From Myxococcales bacterium (lineage in GTDB: Bacteria; Myxococcota_A; Polyangia; Haliangiales; Haliangiaceae): DNA of 64,000 nucleotides. The first letter of the stretch is position 1. The number at the start of each line of letters is the position of its first letter. Location: the NCBI GenBank assembly GCA_016717005.1, contig JADJUF010000039.1, positions 496,001 through 560,000 of the forward strand. Direction: 5' to 3'. The notes beneath the pieces are model-generated. The model was not told the DNA's origin, made no database searches, and worked only from the letters and a program-made list of their open reading frames with translations. This document shows positions 52,592 through 63,196 of the stretch, piece after piece. Position numbers and translations under genes: made by a program.

Positions 52592-53149
52592 TCAGGCCAG
52601 CTTGGCGGCCAGCGAGGTGCAGTTGATGCTCATGTACGAGTTGACGCGGATCTGTCCGCCGGTGTGGATCTTGATGTGCCGGGCCTGGACCGAGTGGTTG
52701 TCGGGCCCGTAGACCAAGGTCGCGTTGTGCCCGACGACGATGTCGCGCGCGAAGTGGATGACGATGTGCTGCAGGATCTCGCTCAGCTCGATCGGCAGCC
52801 GCGCGATCTTGGTCGAGTCGCCGAAGACGTAGGCGCGCGCGTAGTCGACCTTGGTGGCGTGATCGTGGTGCGCGACCAGGTGCGGCGCTGGGACGCGCCG
52901 GCGCCTGAACGTCGGCGCGTGCGGCACCTTGGCCGCGGTGGCGTCGGGCACGCCGATCCACTCCTTGAGCTGATCGAAGTCCTTCGGCTTCATCATCCGC
53001 CCGGCGTCCTTGAGCCAGCGGGCGCCGGCGATCGTCGGCTCGCTGTGCGAGACGTACACCGTCTCGTTGTCGGCGATGACCAGATCCTTGATCTTGGGCA
53101 GATCGTGGGCGAGGCCGAGTCGCCCGATCCGTGCTTCGAAGTCCGTCAT
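52592..53149 (-). CDS. Unknown protein, first in the prenyltransferase operon
   Basis: 185 residues. Of two adjacent ATGs, 53149 is preferred because GGAGG lies 8 bases before it and only 2 bases before 53155. I recognise no family. Visible segments are DLPKIKDLVIADNETVYVSH, a basic FRRRRVPAPHLVAHHDH, and a beta-rich C-terminus (VGHNATLVYG, HIKIHTGGQIRVN, MSINCTSL) that resembles the beta segments of the neighbouring Gly-rich protein. No signal peptide or membrane segment is present. Confidence 0.75.
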   Translation of the reverse strand: MTDFEARIGRLGLAHDLPKIKDLVIADNETVYVSHSEPTIAGARWLKDAGRMMKPKDFDQLKEWIGVPDATAAKVPHAPTFRRRRVPAPHLVAHHDHATKVDYARAYVFGDSTKIARLPIELSEILQHIVIHFARDIVVGHNATLVYGPDNHSVQARHIKIHTGGQIRVNSYMSINCTSLAAKLA

Positions 53150-53465
53150 GTCCATTGCCTCCGTGGGTTCGCTGGACGCGGCGCGGCCCTCGCCACGGAC
53201 CGTGGCGGTCACCGCGTACGCCCCGTACGCCCCGTGGGACGCGGCCCCGCGCCGAGTTTCGCGGGCAACGTCTGGCAATCGCCGCGGCGGCGCCGTTCGC
53301 GCCACGGGTGCACGGCTGACGCCGTCTGATGTGTGGGCGATGCCGCCGAGCGCCACAGGTGGACGACTGACACCCCACGCTCGAGATCCGCCACCAGGCA
53401 GTAATAGAAACCGTATAGTTACATCTGACTGGGCCGCGGCACAGCGGTTGCTCAATGGTCCGGCC
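53150..53465. promoter_or_regulatory. Divergent intergenic region with a direct repeat
   Basis: 316 bases between the unknown gene (minus) and a lipoprotein gene (plus). A 25-base direct repeat (GCGCCACGGGTGCACGGCTG at 53299 and a variant at 53350, 51 bases apart) is the only clear structure. An AT-richer stretch near 53401-53430 contains TATAGT (53414-53419). No good -35 is seen for either direction. Confidence 0.5.
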
Positions 53466-53891
53466 ATGCCCCGGTTCGTCGCTGTCCTCGCCCTCGCGCT
53501 CGCCGTCACGGCTACCGCCTGCACGCACACCCACCAGGTCGCGACCACCGGCTCGCTGCCCGCGGACAGCGTCGATCACGGCCGAGGCGCGCTGGAAGGG
53601 GCCGGCATCGGGCTGCTCACCGGGGCCGCCACCGGCGCCGTCGCCGGCCTCGTCGACGGCGACGACCCGCCGTGCCTCGACACCGACTGGTTCTGCTTTC
53701 GCTTCGACGCCGGGGAGAAGGCCGTGGTCCTCGGGTTGGCCGGCGGCTCCGTCGGCGCGGTCGCCGGCCTGGTCCTCGGCGCCCTCGTCGGCAGCCGCGA
53801 CACGTACGAGCGGACGCCGGGCTGGGTCCCCCTCGTGTCGACCAGCGCGGCGCCGGGCGCGGCGAGCGCGACCGCGACCTGGACGTTCTGA
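53466..53891 (+). CDS. Small lipoprotein with glycine-zipper segments
   Basis: 141 residues. The signal ends VTATAC (lipidated Cys near residue 19). Two Gly-zipper segments (GAGIGLLTGAATGAVAGLVD and GLAGGSVGAVAGLVLGALVG) resemble those of outer-membrane-associated zipper lipoproteins. It is divergent from the prenyltransferase operon. Its role is unknown. Confidence 0.75.
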   Translation: MPRFVAVLALALAVTATACTHTHQVATTGSLPADSVDHGRGALEGAGIGLLTGAATGAVAGLVDGDDPPCLDTDWFCFRFDAGEKAVVLGLAGGSVGAVAGLVLGALVGSRDTYERTPGWVPLVSTSAAPGAASATATWTF

Positions 53892-54080
53892 GCGCGTCAC
53901 GCCGTTCGCCGCCAGCGCGCGCGCCGACCCCCGCCAGCGGCGCGCGCGATCAGCGCGGTGATCGCGCGCGGCGCAGCGTCGAGCCGCTCGGCGCGACGGG
54001 CGCCGCCTGAACCCCGCTCCGGACCTTGGGCCCGCCCGGGGGTGGACATCCGGGGGCCACGTCCGTACCTTCGCGACGCC

Positions 54081-55243
<1,163 letters not shown>

Positions 55244-55247
<4 letters not shown>

Positions 55248-57271
55248 GCCAAGCCCGCTACCGCGCCGGCATGATCGGTGCCGGCAACATCTGCGAGTTC
55301 CACGTCGCCGCCGTCCGGGCCCTGCCCGACGTCGAGCTGGTCGGCGTGGTCGACCTCGACGCGGCGCGCGCCGCCGCGTTCGCCGACAAGCACAAGGTCA
55401 CGGTCTACCCGTCGCTCGAGGCGCTCGTCGCCGCCGGCGCCAACGTGATCCACGTGCTGACCCCGCCGTCGTCGCACGCGAAGATCGCGCGGGCCGCGCT
55501 CGAGGCCGGCTGCGACGTGATCGTCGAGAAGCCCGTGACCGAGGACCCGGCCGAGGGCCGCGCGCTCGCGGCGCTGGCCAAGGCCAAGGGCAAGACCATC
55601 ACCGTCAACCACTCGCTGCTCTACGACCCCCAGGTCGAGCGGGCGCTGGCGGCGGTGCGGTCGGGTTCGCTCGGCCAGATCGTCTCGGTCGACATCCTGC
55701 GCGGCAGCGAGTACCCGCCGTACCAGGGCGGGCCGCTGCCGCCGCACTACCGCGACGCCGGCTACCCGTTCCGCGACATCGGCGTCCACTGCCTGTACCT
55801 GATCCAGGAGCTGCTCGGCACGATCGAGGACGTCGAGGCGTCGTGGCGCTCGCTCGGCGGCGATCCCAACCTCGCGTTCGACGAGTGGCGCGCGGTCGTG
55901 CGGTGCGCGCGCGGGCTCGGCCAGTTCCAGCTGTCGTGGAACGTCAAGCCGATGCAGAGCCAGATCATCATCCACGGCACCAAGGGCGTGCTCCGGGTCG
56001 ATCTGTTCGCGATGTTCCACGGCAAGCGCGCGTCGACGCCGCTGCCCAAGGCCGCCGAGCGCCTGCTCAACGCGTTCACCGACTCGCTGCAGCCGCTGAT
56101 CGACGTGCCGATCGGCGTCTACAAGTTCGTGCGCAAGGAGGTCCAGAGCTACCAGGGCCTGCGCAACCTGGTCGCCGACTTCTACCGGCGCCTGGCCGCG
56201 GGCGAGCCGCCGCCGGTGACCGTCGAGGACGCGGTCAACGTGGTCGAGTGGGTCGAGAAGGTCGCGCGCGCGGCCGACGCCGAGCACGCCGCGGCGCTGG
56301 CCCGGTTCACGCTGTCCGAGGCCGTGCCGTTCCTGGTCACCGGCGCGTCGGGCTCGCTCGGCGGCGCGGTGCTGCGGCGCCTGGTCGCCGACGGCAAGAA
56401 GGTCCGCGCGATGGTGCGGCGGGTGCCGACCCGGACGGTCCCGGGCGTCGAGTACGCGATCGGCAACCTCGGCGATCCGACCGCGGTCGACCGCGCGGTC
56501 AAGGGCGCCGAGACCGTCATCCACGTCGGCGCCGCGATGAAGGGCGGCTGGCCCGAGCACCTCGGCGGCACCGTCGTCGGCACCGGCAACGTGATCGCCG
56601 CGTGCAAGAAGTACGCGGTCAAGCAGCTCGTCCACATCTCGTCGATGTCGGTCATCGACTGGGCCGGCTCGGTCGGCAAGGGCGTGATCGACGAGCGCGC
56701 GGCGCTCGAGCCGCGGGCCGAGGAGCGCGGCGCCTACACCCGGGCCAAGCTCGAGGCCGAGAAGCTGGTCAGCGCCGCGGCCGCGGCCGGGCTGCCGTGC
56801 GTGATCCTGCGCCCGGGCCAGATCTTCGGCGGCGGCATCCCGCTGGTCAACGGCGCGGTCGCGCGCCGGGCCGGCGGCCGCTGGCTGATCCTCGGCGACG
56901 GCCAGCTCGAGCTGCCGCTGATCTACATCGACGACGTCGTCGACGCGATCATGGCGTCGGTCGCCAAGCGCCTGACCAAGGGCGAGATCATCCAGCTGAT
57001 CGACGGCGCCCAGCTCAAGCAGACCGACGTGCTCGAGCTGACCGGCGGCGGCAGGATCATGACCGTGCCGCGGACGATCCTGTTCGGCCTCGGCAAGCTG
57101 TCCGAGCTGCCGCTGGGCGCGCTGGGCAAGCCGTCGCCGATCGCGCTCTACCGCCTGCAGTCGGCGCTGGCGCGGCTGTCGTGGGGCACCGGCAAGGCCG
57201 AGCAGCTGCTCGGCTGGACGCCGCGGGTCGGCGTGCGCGAGGGGATCCGCCGCGAGCAAGCCCGGACCTGA
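55244..57271 (+). CDS. Gfo/Idh/MocA oxidoreductase fused to an extended SDR (epimerase/dehydratase)
   Basis: 675 residues. Residues 1-360 are a Gfo/Idh/MocA domain (RAGMIGAGNICEFHVAAVRA, VIVEKPVTEDPAEGRALA). Residues about 365-675 are an extended short-chain dehydrogenase (FLVTGASGSLGGAVLRRLVA, HISSMSVIDWAG, YTRAKLEAEKLV, LRPGQIFGGGIPLV). YTRAK fits the YxxxK catalytic pair. The two domains are linked without a gap and are in one frame. A two-step nucleotide-sugar modification is likely. The gene overlaps the glycosyltransferase (ATGA) and the GNAT gene (TGATG). Confidence 0.87.
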
Positions 57272-58374
57272 TGCCGCCGAGCTACCGGGTCGAACCCGCG
57301 CCGCCGCTGGCGGTGCGCGCCGAGCTCGAGCGGCTGTGGCGGGACAACCTCACGCTCGAGGCGCACCCGGCCGACAAGTTCGCGTGGCTGTACCTCGAGG
57401 CGCCGGAGCCGCCCGCCACCGCGTTCGTGCTGACCGCGGACGGCGCGGCGGTCGGCACCGCCGGCGTCGGCGTGCGCCGGTTCCAGGTCGGCGCCGGGTC
57501 GGGCAAGGCCGGCCTGCTGGCCGATCTCGCCGTCGACAAGGCCCACCGCTCGGTCGGGCCGGCCCTGGCGCTGGTGCGCGCCGGCAAGGCGTTCGTCGAC
57601 GCCGAGTTCGACCTGGCCTACGGCTTCCCGAACAAGCTGGCCGAGGGCGTCTTCAAGCGCGCGGGCTACCGACCGCTGGGCGTCATCGGCCGCTACGCCC
57701 TGCCGCTGCGCCACCGCGCGTTCGCGGCCCGGGTCGACGACGCCGCGGTCGCGCGCGCGCCCGCGTCGCTGCGGCCGTGGCTCCTGCGCGCGGCCCAGGT
57801 GCCGGCCCTGGCCGCGGTCGCCGGCGCCGCCGTCGACGTCGCCCAGCTCACCCGCAAGGTCCCGGCGGCGATCGCGGCCATCCGCCGGCTGCGCCTGGTC
57901 ACCGCGGCCCGGCCCGACGGGCGCCTCGACGGGCTGTGGGCGAGCGCGCGCGCCAGCTACCAGGTGGTGGCGGAGCGCAGCGCCCGGTTCCTGGCGTGGC
58001 GGTTCCGGCCGCGGCCCGAGCGGACCTGGTGGTTGGCGTGCGATCGCCCCAGCGGCGACGTCCGCGCCTACGCGGTGGTCGATCTCGTCGACGGCATGGC
58101 CCACGTGCGCGATCTGTTCGGGCACAAGGACGACGTGATCGCGCTGATCGATCGGCTGCCGCTGGCGATGTACCGCGCCGGCGCGAGCTCGCTGTCGATG
58201 CGTTACCTGGGCGCGCCGTGGCTGGTGACGGCCTTGACCGAGCGCGGCCTGACCGAGCGCGCGTCGAACCGGATGATCGCGGTCACCGCCGGCGCGCGGG
58301 CCGCGGCCGCGGCGCGGGCGCTGATCACCGACGTCGGCGCCTGGCACCTGACCGACGCCGACGAAGACGTCTGA
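57271..58374 (+). CDS. GNAT-fold acyltransferase of the glycan operon
   Basis: 367 residues. The N-terminal third is GNAT-like (FVLTADGAAVGTAGVGVRRF, LLADLAVDKAHRSVGPALAL, DLAYGFPNKLAEGVFKRAGY). A second, related fold occupies the C-terminal half. The two-domain layout resembles FemAB/LSS-type acyltransferases. Its start overlaps the previous stop (TGATG). With the glycosyltransferase and oxidoreductase fusion it probably adds an acyl or amino-acyl group to a surface sugar. Its stop codon lies inside repeat element copy B. Confidence 0.75.
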   Translation: MPPSYRVEPAPPLAVRAELERLWRDNLTLEAHPADKFAWLYLEAPEPPATAFVLTADGAAVGTAGVGVRRFQVGAGSGKAGLLADLAVDKAHRSVGPALALVRAGKAFVDAEFDLAYGFPNKLAEGVFKRAGYRPLGVIGRYALPLRHRAFAARVDDAAVARAPASLRPWLLRAAQVPALAAVAGAAVDVAQLTRKVPAAIAAIRRLRLVTAARPDGRLDGLWASARASYQVVAERSARFLAWRFRPRPERTWWLACDRPSGDVRAYAVVDLVDGMAHVRDLFGHKDDVIALIDRLPLAMYRAGASSLSMRYLGAPWLVTALTERGLTERASNRMIAVTAGARAAAAARALITDVGAWHLTDADEDV

Positions 58375-58546
58375 GTTCCAGAGGGTTCGTCGCCGAACCC
58401 AGGCAGGCGTCCCGGGGCCTCGACGTCTCGACGGTCTCAGTCCAGACCAGGGCGTCGGCATCCTCGAGGGCAAGCCCCGATAGGGCCCAGGACGCGAGAC
58501 GCCCGGCGCGCGGACCGGTGCTCGACCGAAGAACTTACAAGCTCTG
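58371..58546 (+). repeat. Dispersed intergenic repeat element, copy B
   Basis: 176 bases matching copy A at 13151-13327 in the same orientation. The left end (CTGAGTTCC, hairpin GGGTTCG-TCGC-CGAACCC at 58383-58400) and the right end (GACCGGTGCTCGACCGAAG to AGCTCTG) are almost identical; the middle has diverged. As in copy A, the upstream gene's TGA is part of the element. Confidence 0.8.
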
Positions 58547-58557
58547 CGCACACGCGG

Positions 58558-59856
58558 TCACCGCAGCGACAGCCACCAGTCCTGGTCGAGCCCCGACAGC
58601 AGCTCGCCGTCGAGCTCGGCGTCGCGGCGGGCGACGCCGACCAGCGACGCCGCGGCGGCGTAGGCGCCGATCGCGGGCAGCTCGACGGCGACGAGCACGA
58701 GCCCGACCGTCGTCGCCTCGGGGCCGAGGTCGACCTCGGCCAGCTCGGGCGGCAGGATCGGCAGCGTCACCTGCGTGCGATCGCCCGGCGCGATCACGCG
58801 GAAGGTCACAGCGTCGTTCGCGACGACGCCGGTGAAGGTGGCGACGACGACGTCGGGGCGCCGGCCGTTGCCGCCCTGGTAGGTCCAGGTCAGCGCGCGG
58901 GTGGCGACGTCGAACCCGCGGGTGCCGAGCGTCGGGGGCGCGGTCGCGGTCACGTCGACGACGGTCCGCCGCTCGAGCGCCGGGCGCACCAGGCGCGCGT
59001 GCAGCGTCGTCACCACCGGGCTCTCGAGCTGGACCTCCAGCGTCGCCAGCTCGCCGATCGGGACCACCGGCACCGGCACCACCAGGCTCGCGCCTTCGAT
59101 CGACCCGGTCGCGGTCACGCTGCTCCACTCGGCGTCGAGGTCGAGCTGGCGCCGGGTGACGACCGCCAGGGTCCGGACCTCGGGGATGTTGGTCAGGATC
59201 AGCTCGGTGTCGGTCAGCGGCTGCCACGGCGGCAGCGCGATCACCTCGACGTCCGTCAGGTCGACGTGGGCGCGGGCGGCGTACGCGGCGCTGCCGTCAC
59301 TCGCGTGCGCGACCGCGACCACGGTCGCGTCGTCGGCCCGGGTGCAGCGCGGCTGGAACCAGCGCATCGAGGTCGCGCTGTCCTGGAACCCACGGCCGGC
59401 GCAGCTCGCGGTCAGCTCGACGGTCCCGCTCGGCCACGGCGCGATCGTGGCGGCGCGCGCGCCGAGGCTCGCGCCACCGAACCACCGCGGCCGGTTGCCG
59501 TCGACCAGCGCGCTCCCGGCCGGCACGTCGAGGAAGATGGTCACGTCGGGCGCGTCGAACGGGCGGCGTCGGACCACCACCACCGCCCCGCCCGAGGGCA
59601 CCGTCGCCGTGGCCAGGCCGGCGTCGTCGCTGATCGTGATCAGCGCCGGACCGTCGGGCGGCAGGAACGCCACCTGCACGCCGGCCAGAGGCGCGCCGAG
59701 CGTCGCGCCCGGATCCTGGACGGTCGCGAGCACGCGCACGGTGATCGGGCCGGGCGCCGCGTCGATCGGGGGCGTGGCGTCGACCGCGCGCGCCGGGGGC
59801 GCCACGTCGGCGCCGCACGCGGCCAGCGCCAGGGCCGCGCCGATCAGCCCGCGCAC
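58558..59856 (-). CDS. Secreted lipoprotein with Ig-like or carboxypeptidase-regulatory-like domains
   Basis: 432 residues from GTG 59856. The signal ends LALAAC (lipidated Cys near residue 15). Repeated beta-sandwich strands follow (ITVRVLATVQDPGATLGAPL, VQVAFLPPDGPALITISDD, VVVVRRRPFDAPDVTIFLD), ending DWWLSLR. The start overlaps the end of the heparinase-like gene by 13 bases, so they are one operon. The ligand is unknown. Confidence 0.75.
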   Translation of the reverse strand: MRGLIGAALALAACGADVAPPARAVDATPPIDAAPGPITVRVLATVQDPGATLGAPLAGVQVAFLPPDGPALITISDDAGLATATVPSGGAVVVVRRRPFDAPDVTIFLDVPAGSALVDGNRPRWFGGASLGARAATIAPWPSGTVELTASCAGRGFQDSATSMRWFQPRCTRADDATVVAVAHASDGSAAYAARAHVDLTDVEVIALPPWQPLTDTELILTNIPEVRTLAVVTRRQLDLDAEWSSVTATGSIEGASLVVPVPVVPIGELATLEVQLESPVVTTLHARLVRPALERRTVVDVTATAPPTLGTRGFDVATRALTWTYQGGNGRRPDVVVATFTGVVANDAVTFRVIAPGDRTQVTLPILPPELAEVDLGPEATTVGLVLVAVELPAIGAYAAAASLVGVARRDAELDGELLSGLDQDWWLSLR

Positions 59857-62222
59857 GACCGACGACCCCGCCGGCGCCGACCGAGCCCGAACCACGCCAG
59901 CGCCACCACCACCGCCATCGCGATCGGCGCGCCGGGCGCGGCCTCGGCGCCGCAGCAGCCGCTGCGCGCCGACCGCGGCGCGCCGCCAGGCGCCGCCGGC
60001 GCGTCGCCGGCCGGGGTCGCGTCGGCGACCGGCCCGCTGGTGTCGACCTGGGGCGGCATCGCGTCGACCGCGACGTCGCTGCCCGGCGGCGCGGTGACCC
60101 GCGGCGCGTCGGCGGTGACCGCGCAGGCGTCGTCGAGCGTGAACACCCGCGGCCGGCCGGCCACGGTCGTGCCCGCGCCGCTGGCGCTGACCGTCACCTT
60201 GCAGCCGCCGCCGTCGGCCACCGCCGCGACCACGGCGTCGGCGCCGGTGGGCCCATCGAGGACGACGTGGCGCGCGCCGCGCGGGCCGGCGTAGCTGGTC
60301 GTGGCGCCGCCGCCGACGACGACCGCGAAGTGCGCGGCGGCCGCGGCGATCACGGTGACGTCGCCCTGGGTCGTGGTCGCGAGCTCGGCCATCGCCGTGC
60401 GCGTGCCGACCAGATCGATCGCGTGGATCGCGGTCATCGTCGGGCCCGGCACCACCAGCCGCCACTGCTCGATCGGGAAGCGGGCCGCGGCGCAGTTGCC
60501 GCGGGTCCACTTGTCGACGAAGCAGCTCCCGGCGGGCTCGCGCTCGTGGGCCGGCGCGCCGCCGCTGGTGGCCACGGTCGTGATCCGCAGCGCGGTGGCG
60601 CCGAGCGAGCCCGCGCCCTGCGCGCCCTTGGCCTCGAGCTTGGCCGGCGTGCGGAAGCGCAGGTGCAACCCGCGCTTGGCGTCGCCCGACGCCGCGCGAT
60701 CGACCACGATCGCCGTGGCGCCGTCGCCCCACGGCACCACGACCACGTCGCGCAGCGCCGCCGGCACGTCGCTGGGTCGATCCTGGAACTTGTACTGATC
60801 GGCGTAGTCGCACCGGGTCGCGATCACGCCCGACCTGGTCTGCCGCGCCCACGCGTAGCCGGTCTTGACGCTCCACCACGCCTGGCTCGGGAGGTAGTCG
60901 GGCGGCAGCTGCGCGGACACCACCGACGGCGCGTTCGAGGTCATCGTCGACAGCGAGCCGTAGGGCGTCGGGTCGACGATCACGTCGTCGGCCCCGCGCG
61001 ACAGCACGAAGTTGCCGGCGTTGGGGTGGCTGTGATCGACGTCGATCGTGTGCTGGCACTGGCTGACGAACCAGATCGCCTGCTTGCTCCAGTCGGTGCG
61101 CGCGAAGAACGCGCCGGTGCCGGCCGCGAGGTACGCGGTCGGCCAGGTCGCGCGCGGCACCGGCGTCGGCGTCACGCCCGCGGCCGCGGCCAGCGCGCCG
61201 AACAGCGGGAAGTCGGCGCGGCCACCGAGCGGCGCCAGCTCGCCCGCGGCCCAGGCCTTGTAGGTCGGGGACGCGTCGCCGATCAGCACCGCGAAGTAGG
61301 TGTTGGGGTTGGGGGCGAGGTTGGGCTGCTCGTCCTGGGTGTCACCGCCGACGAAGATGCCGCCGCCGGGCGCGCGCGCGTGGACCGTGCGCGCCAGGAG
61401 CGCGTCGAGCCAGGCGCGGACCCCGTCGACGCGCACGCCCTGGGCCGCCATCGCCCGCGCCGCGGCCGCGTACTCGACCACCGCCAGCGGCCCGTACTGC
61501 CAGCCCTCGCCCCAGTCGCCGCCCTCGAGCACGCCGCCGGGCGCCATCGCCTTGGCCATGTCCTTGCGCCACAGCTCGTCGGCGACCAGCGTCCACAGCG
61601 CGTCGCCGGCGGCGCCGGCCTCGCCGCGCTGGGCGATCGCGATGAACGTGACCGCCGCCAGGTAGCCGGCGTGGTAGTTGGTCGACGGGCTGCGGGCGCG
61701 GTAGCCGTTGGCCAGGTACCAGCTGGTCCACGCGGCCCAGCGCTGGCGCGTGCGCGCGCGCAGCGCCTCGGTCATGCCCGGCTGATCGTGCAGCCAGTCG
61801 TAGGCGACCGCGGTGTAGGGCCCGAGCGCGCGGATCGAGAAGCCGCTGTCGCGGTTGGCGGCGAGGTCGCCACCCTTGCCGTCGCCGAGCCGGTCGAGGT
61901 CGTCGATCATCGCGGTGTGGAACATGATCGCGCGCCGGGCGTCGCCGGCGTCGTCGGTCGCGGCCCACGCCACCAGGCACGCTTGCAGGTAGCGGGCCCA
62001 CTCGAGGCCCATGTAGCCCGCGTGGGTGTGGTCGCCGCCGTCGCGCTCGATGCCGCGGCACACGGTGATCGCGCCGTTGACCGCCGTGCCGCTCTGCTTG
62101 GCCTGGGACTTCCAGATCGCGCGGGTGGCGTCGTCGAGGAACAGCCGCGGCGGACGAGCCTGGGCGGCGGCGGTCGACCCGCCGATGCACAGGACCAACG
62201 CGATGGTGGCGACGAGCTTCAT
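59844..62222 (-). CDS. Heparinase II/III-like secreted protein with MYXO-CTERM tail
   Basis: 792 residues from ATG 62222, with a signal peptide (VATIALVLCIGGSTAAA) and TACGCT 8 bases upstream. An alpha-barrel region (RLFLDDATRAIWKSQAKQSG, STNYHAGYLAAVTFIAIAQR) and the heparinase II/III motif HTIDVDHSHPNAGNFVLSRG (near 405) are followed by VDPTPYGS. Tyr and His residues expected for lyase catalysis are present but I cannot confirm the active site. The tail has SGCCGAEAAPGAPI, a hydrophobic helix and GRRRRGRR. It is probably a surface-anchored uronic-acid polysaccharide lyase. Confidence 0.85.
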   Translation of the reverse strand: MKLVATIALVLCIGGSTAAAQARPPRLFLDDATRAIWKSQAKQSGTAVNGAITVCRGIERDGGDHTHAGYMGLEWARYLQACLVAWAATDDAGDARRAIMFHTAMIDDLDRLGDGKGGDLAANRDSGFSIRALGPYTAVAYDWLHDQPGMTEALRARTRQRWAAWTSWYLANGYRARSPSTNYHAGYLAAVTFIAIAQRGEAGAAGDALWTLVADELWRKDMAKAMAPGGVLEGGDWGEGWQYGPLAVVEYAAAARAMAAQGVRVDGVRAWLDALLARTVHARAPGGGIFVGGDTQDEQPNLAPNPNTYFAVLIGDASPTYKAWAAGELAPLGGRADFPLFGALAAAAGVTPTPVPRATWPTAYLAAGTGAFFARTDWSKQAIWFVSQCQHTIDVDHSHPNAGNFVLSRGADDVIVDPTPYGSLSTMTSNAPSVVSAQLPPDYLPSQAWWSVKTGYAWARQTRSGVIATRCDYADQYKFQDRPSDVPAALRDVVVVPWGDGATAIVVDRAASGDAKRGLHLRFRTPAKLEAKGAQGAGSLGATALRITTVATSGGAPAHEREPAGSCFVDKWTRGNCAAARFPIEQWRLVVPGPTMTAIHAIDLVGTRTAMAELATTTQGDVTVIAAAAAHFAVVVGGGATTSYAGPRGARHVVLDGPTGADAVVAAVADGGGCKVTVSASGAGTTVAGRPRVFTLDDACAVTADAPRVTAPPGSDVAVDAMPPQVDTSGPVADATPAGDAPAAPGGAPRSARSGCCGAEAAPGAPIAMAVVVALAWFGLGRRRRGRRSCAG

Positions 62223-62270
62223 CGCCGGGCAGCGTAGCGCACTCACCGGCCCCGGGCCGACCGAAGCGCG

Positions 62271-63179
62271 CTACTGCACCTTGACGGGTGCGGTCAGGGC
62301 GCGCAGGTACGCGCGCGCGTCGGGGGTCTTGCGGCGGTAGCGATCGATCCGCACCCAGTACAGCACCCCGCGCTTGAGCTGCCAGCGCTCGTCGTCGTGG
62401 CGCAGATCGTGGCCGCCGTAGCTCGACCGCTCGCCGGGCAGCGTCAGGTTGGCGATCGGCAGCGAGAACGAGTCGTCGCCGATGACCCAGCCGTCGTCGT
62501 CACCGTTCGACGAGCGGATCACGCCGAAGACGATCACGCCGCCGTCCTTGCCGCGCGACACCGCGCGATAGCCGGACGGCGGCGGCCCGCTGGTGAGCTG
62601 GTGCCCCGGCGGCAGCGGCGGCTCGGGCAGCGCCGCCGGCGGCGGCGTGGTCACCGGGGTCAGCGCCTCGGCCTGCCAGTACCAGCGGCGCTGGCTGTCG
62701 AGCGCCCACGCGCCGCGCACGGCCACGCGCGCGCCCTCGGCCGGCGGGGCGCCGGCGATCGCGACCCGCACCGCCAGCGCGCCGTTGCCCTCGGTCTCGT
62801 CGACCAGCCAGCGGATCACGCCGCGCGCGCCCGGCGCGATCGCCTCGCCGCCGATCCGCCCGACGATCACCGCGCCTTGCCCGCGCCGGGCCAGGTAGCG
62901 ATCGCGATCGATCACCGCCTGCCACGCGGCGATGCTCCCGGGCGGCGTGGCCGCGGCGGTGTCGTCGTCGGTCCCGATCGGCGCGAGGTCGCCCCCATCG
63001 GGGCCGGTCGGGGCGGCCGCCCCGGCGTCGACGACGCGCCCGAGCGGCTCGGTCCGGGCCGGCTGGGTCTCGCGCTTCTCGCCGCAGCCGGCGAGCGCCA
63101 GCCCGACGATCGCGAGCGCGGCCACGGCGGCGCGGCCGGTGGGTCGGCCGGCACGGTCGCGGTCGGCGACGGAACCCAC
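62271..63179 (-). CDS. Secreted lipoprotein of unknown function
   Basis: 302 residues from GTG 63179. The signal ends ALAGC (lipidated Cys near residue 32). The mature part has a linker rich in Ala/Asp followed by beta-rich segments (GVIRWLVDETEGNGALAVRV, GYRAVSRGKDGGVIVFGVI). It lies 48 bases upstream of the heparinase-like gene on the same strand and probably belongs to the same operon. Confidence 0.75.
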   Translation of the reverse strand: MGSVADRDRAGRPTGRAAVAALAIVGLALAGCGEKRETQPARTEPLGRVVDAGAAAPTGPDGGDLAPIGTDDDTAAATPPGSIAAWQAVIDRDRYLARRGQGAVIVGRIGGEAIAPGARGVIRWLVDETEGNGALAVRVAIAGAPPAEGARVAVRGAWALDSQRRWYWQAEALTPVTTPPPAALPEPPLPPGHQLTSGPPPSGYRAVSRGKDGGVIVFGVIRSSNGDDDGWVIGDDSFSLPIANLTLPGERSSYGGHDLRHDDERWQLKRGVLYWVRIDRYRRKTPDARAYLRALTAPVKVQ

Positions 63180-63196
63180 GCGCGCCGACTCGACGC

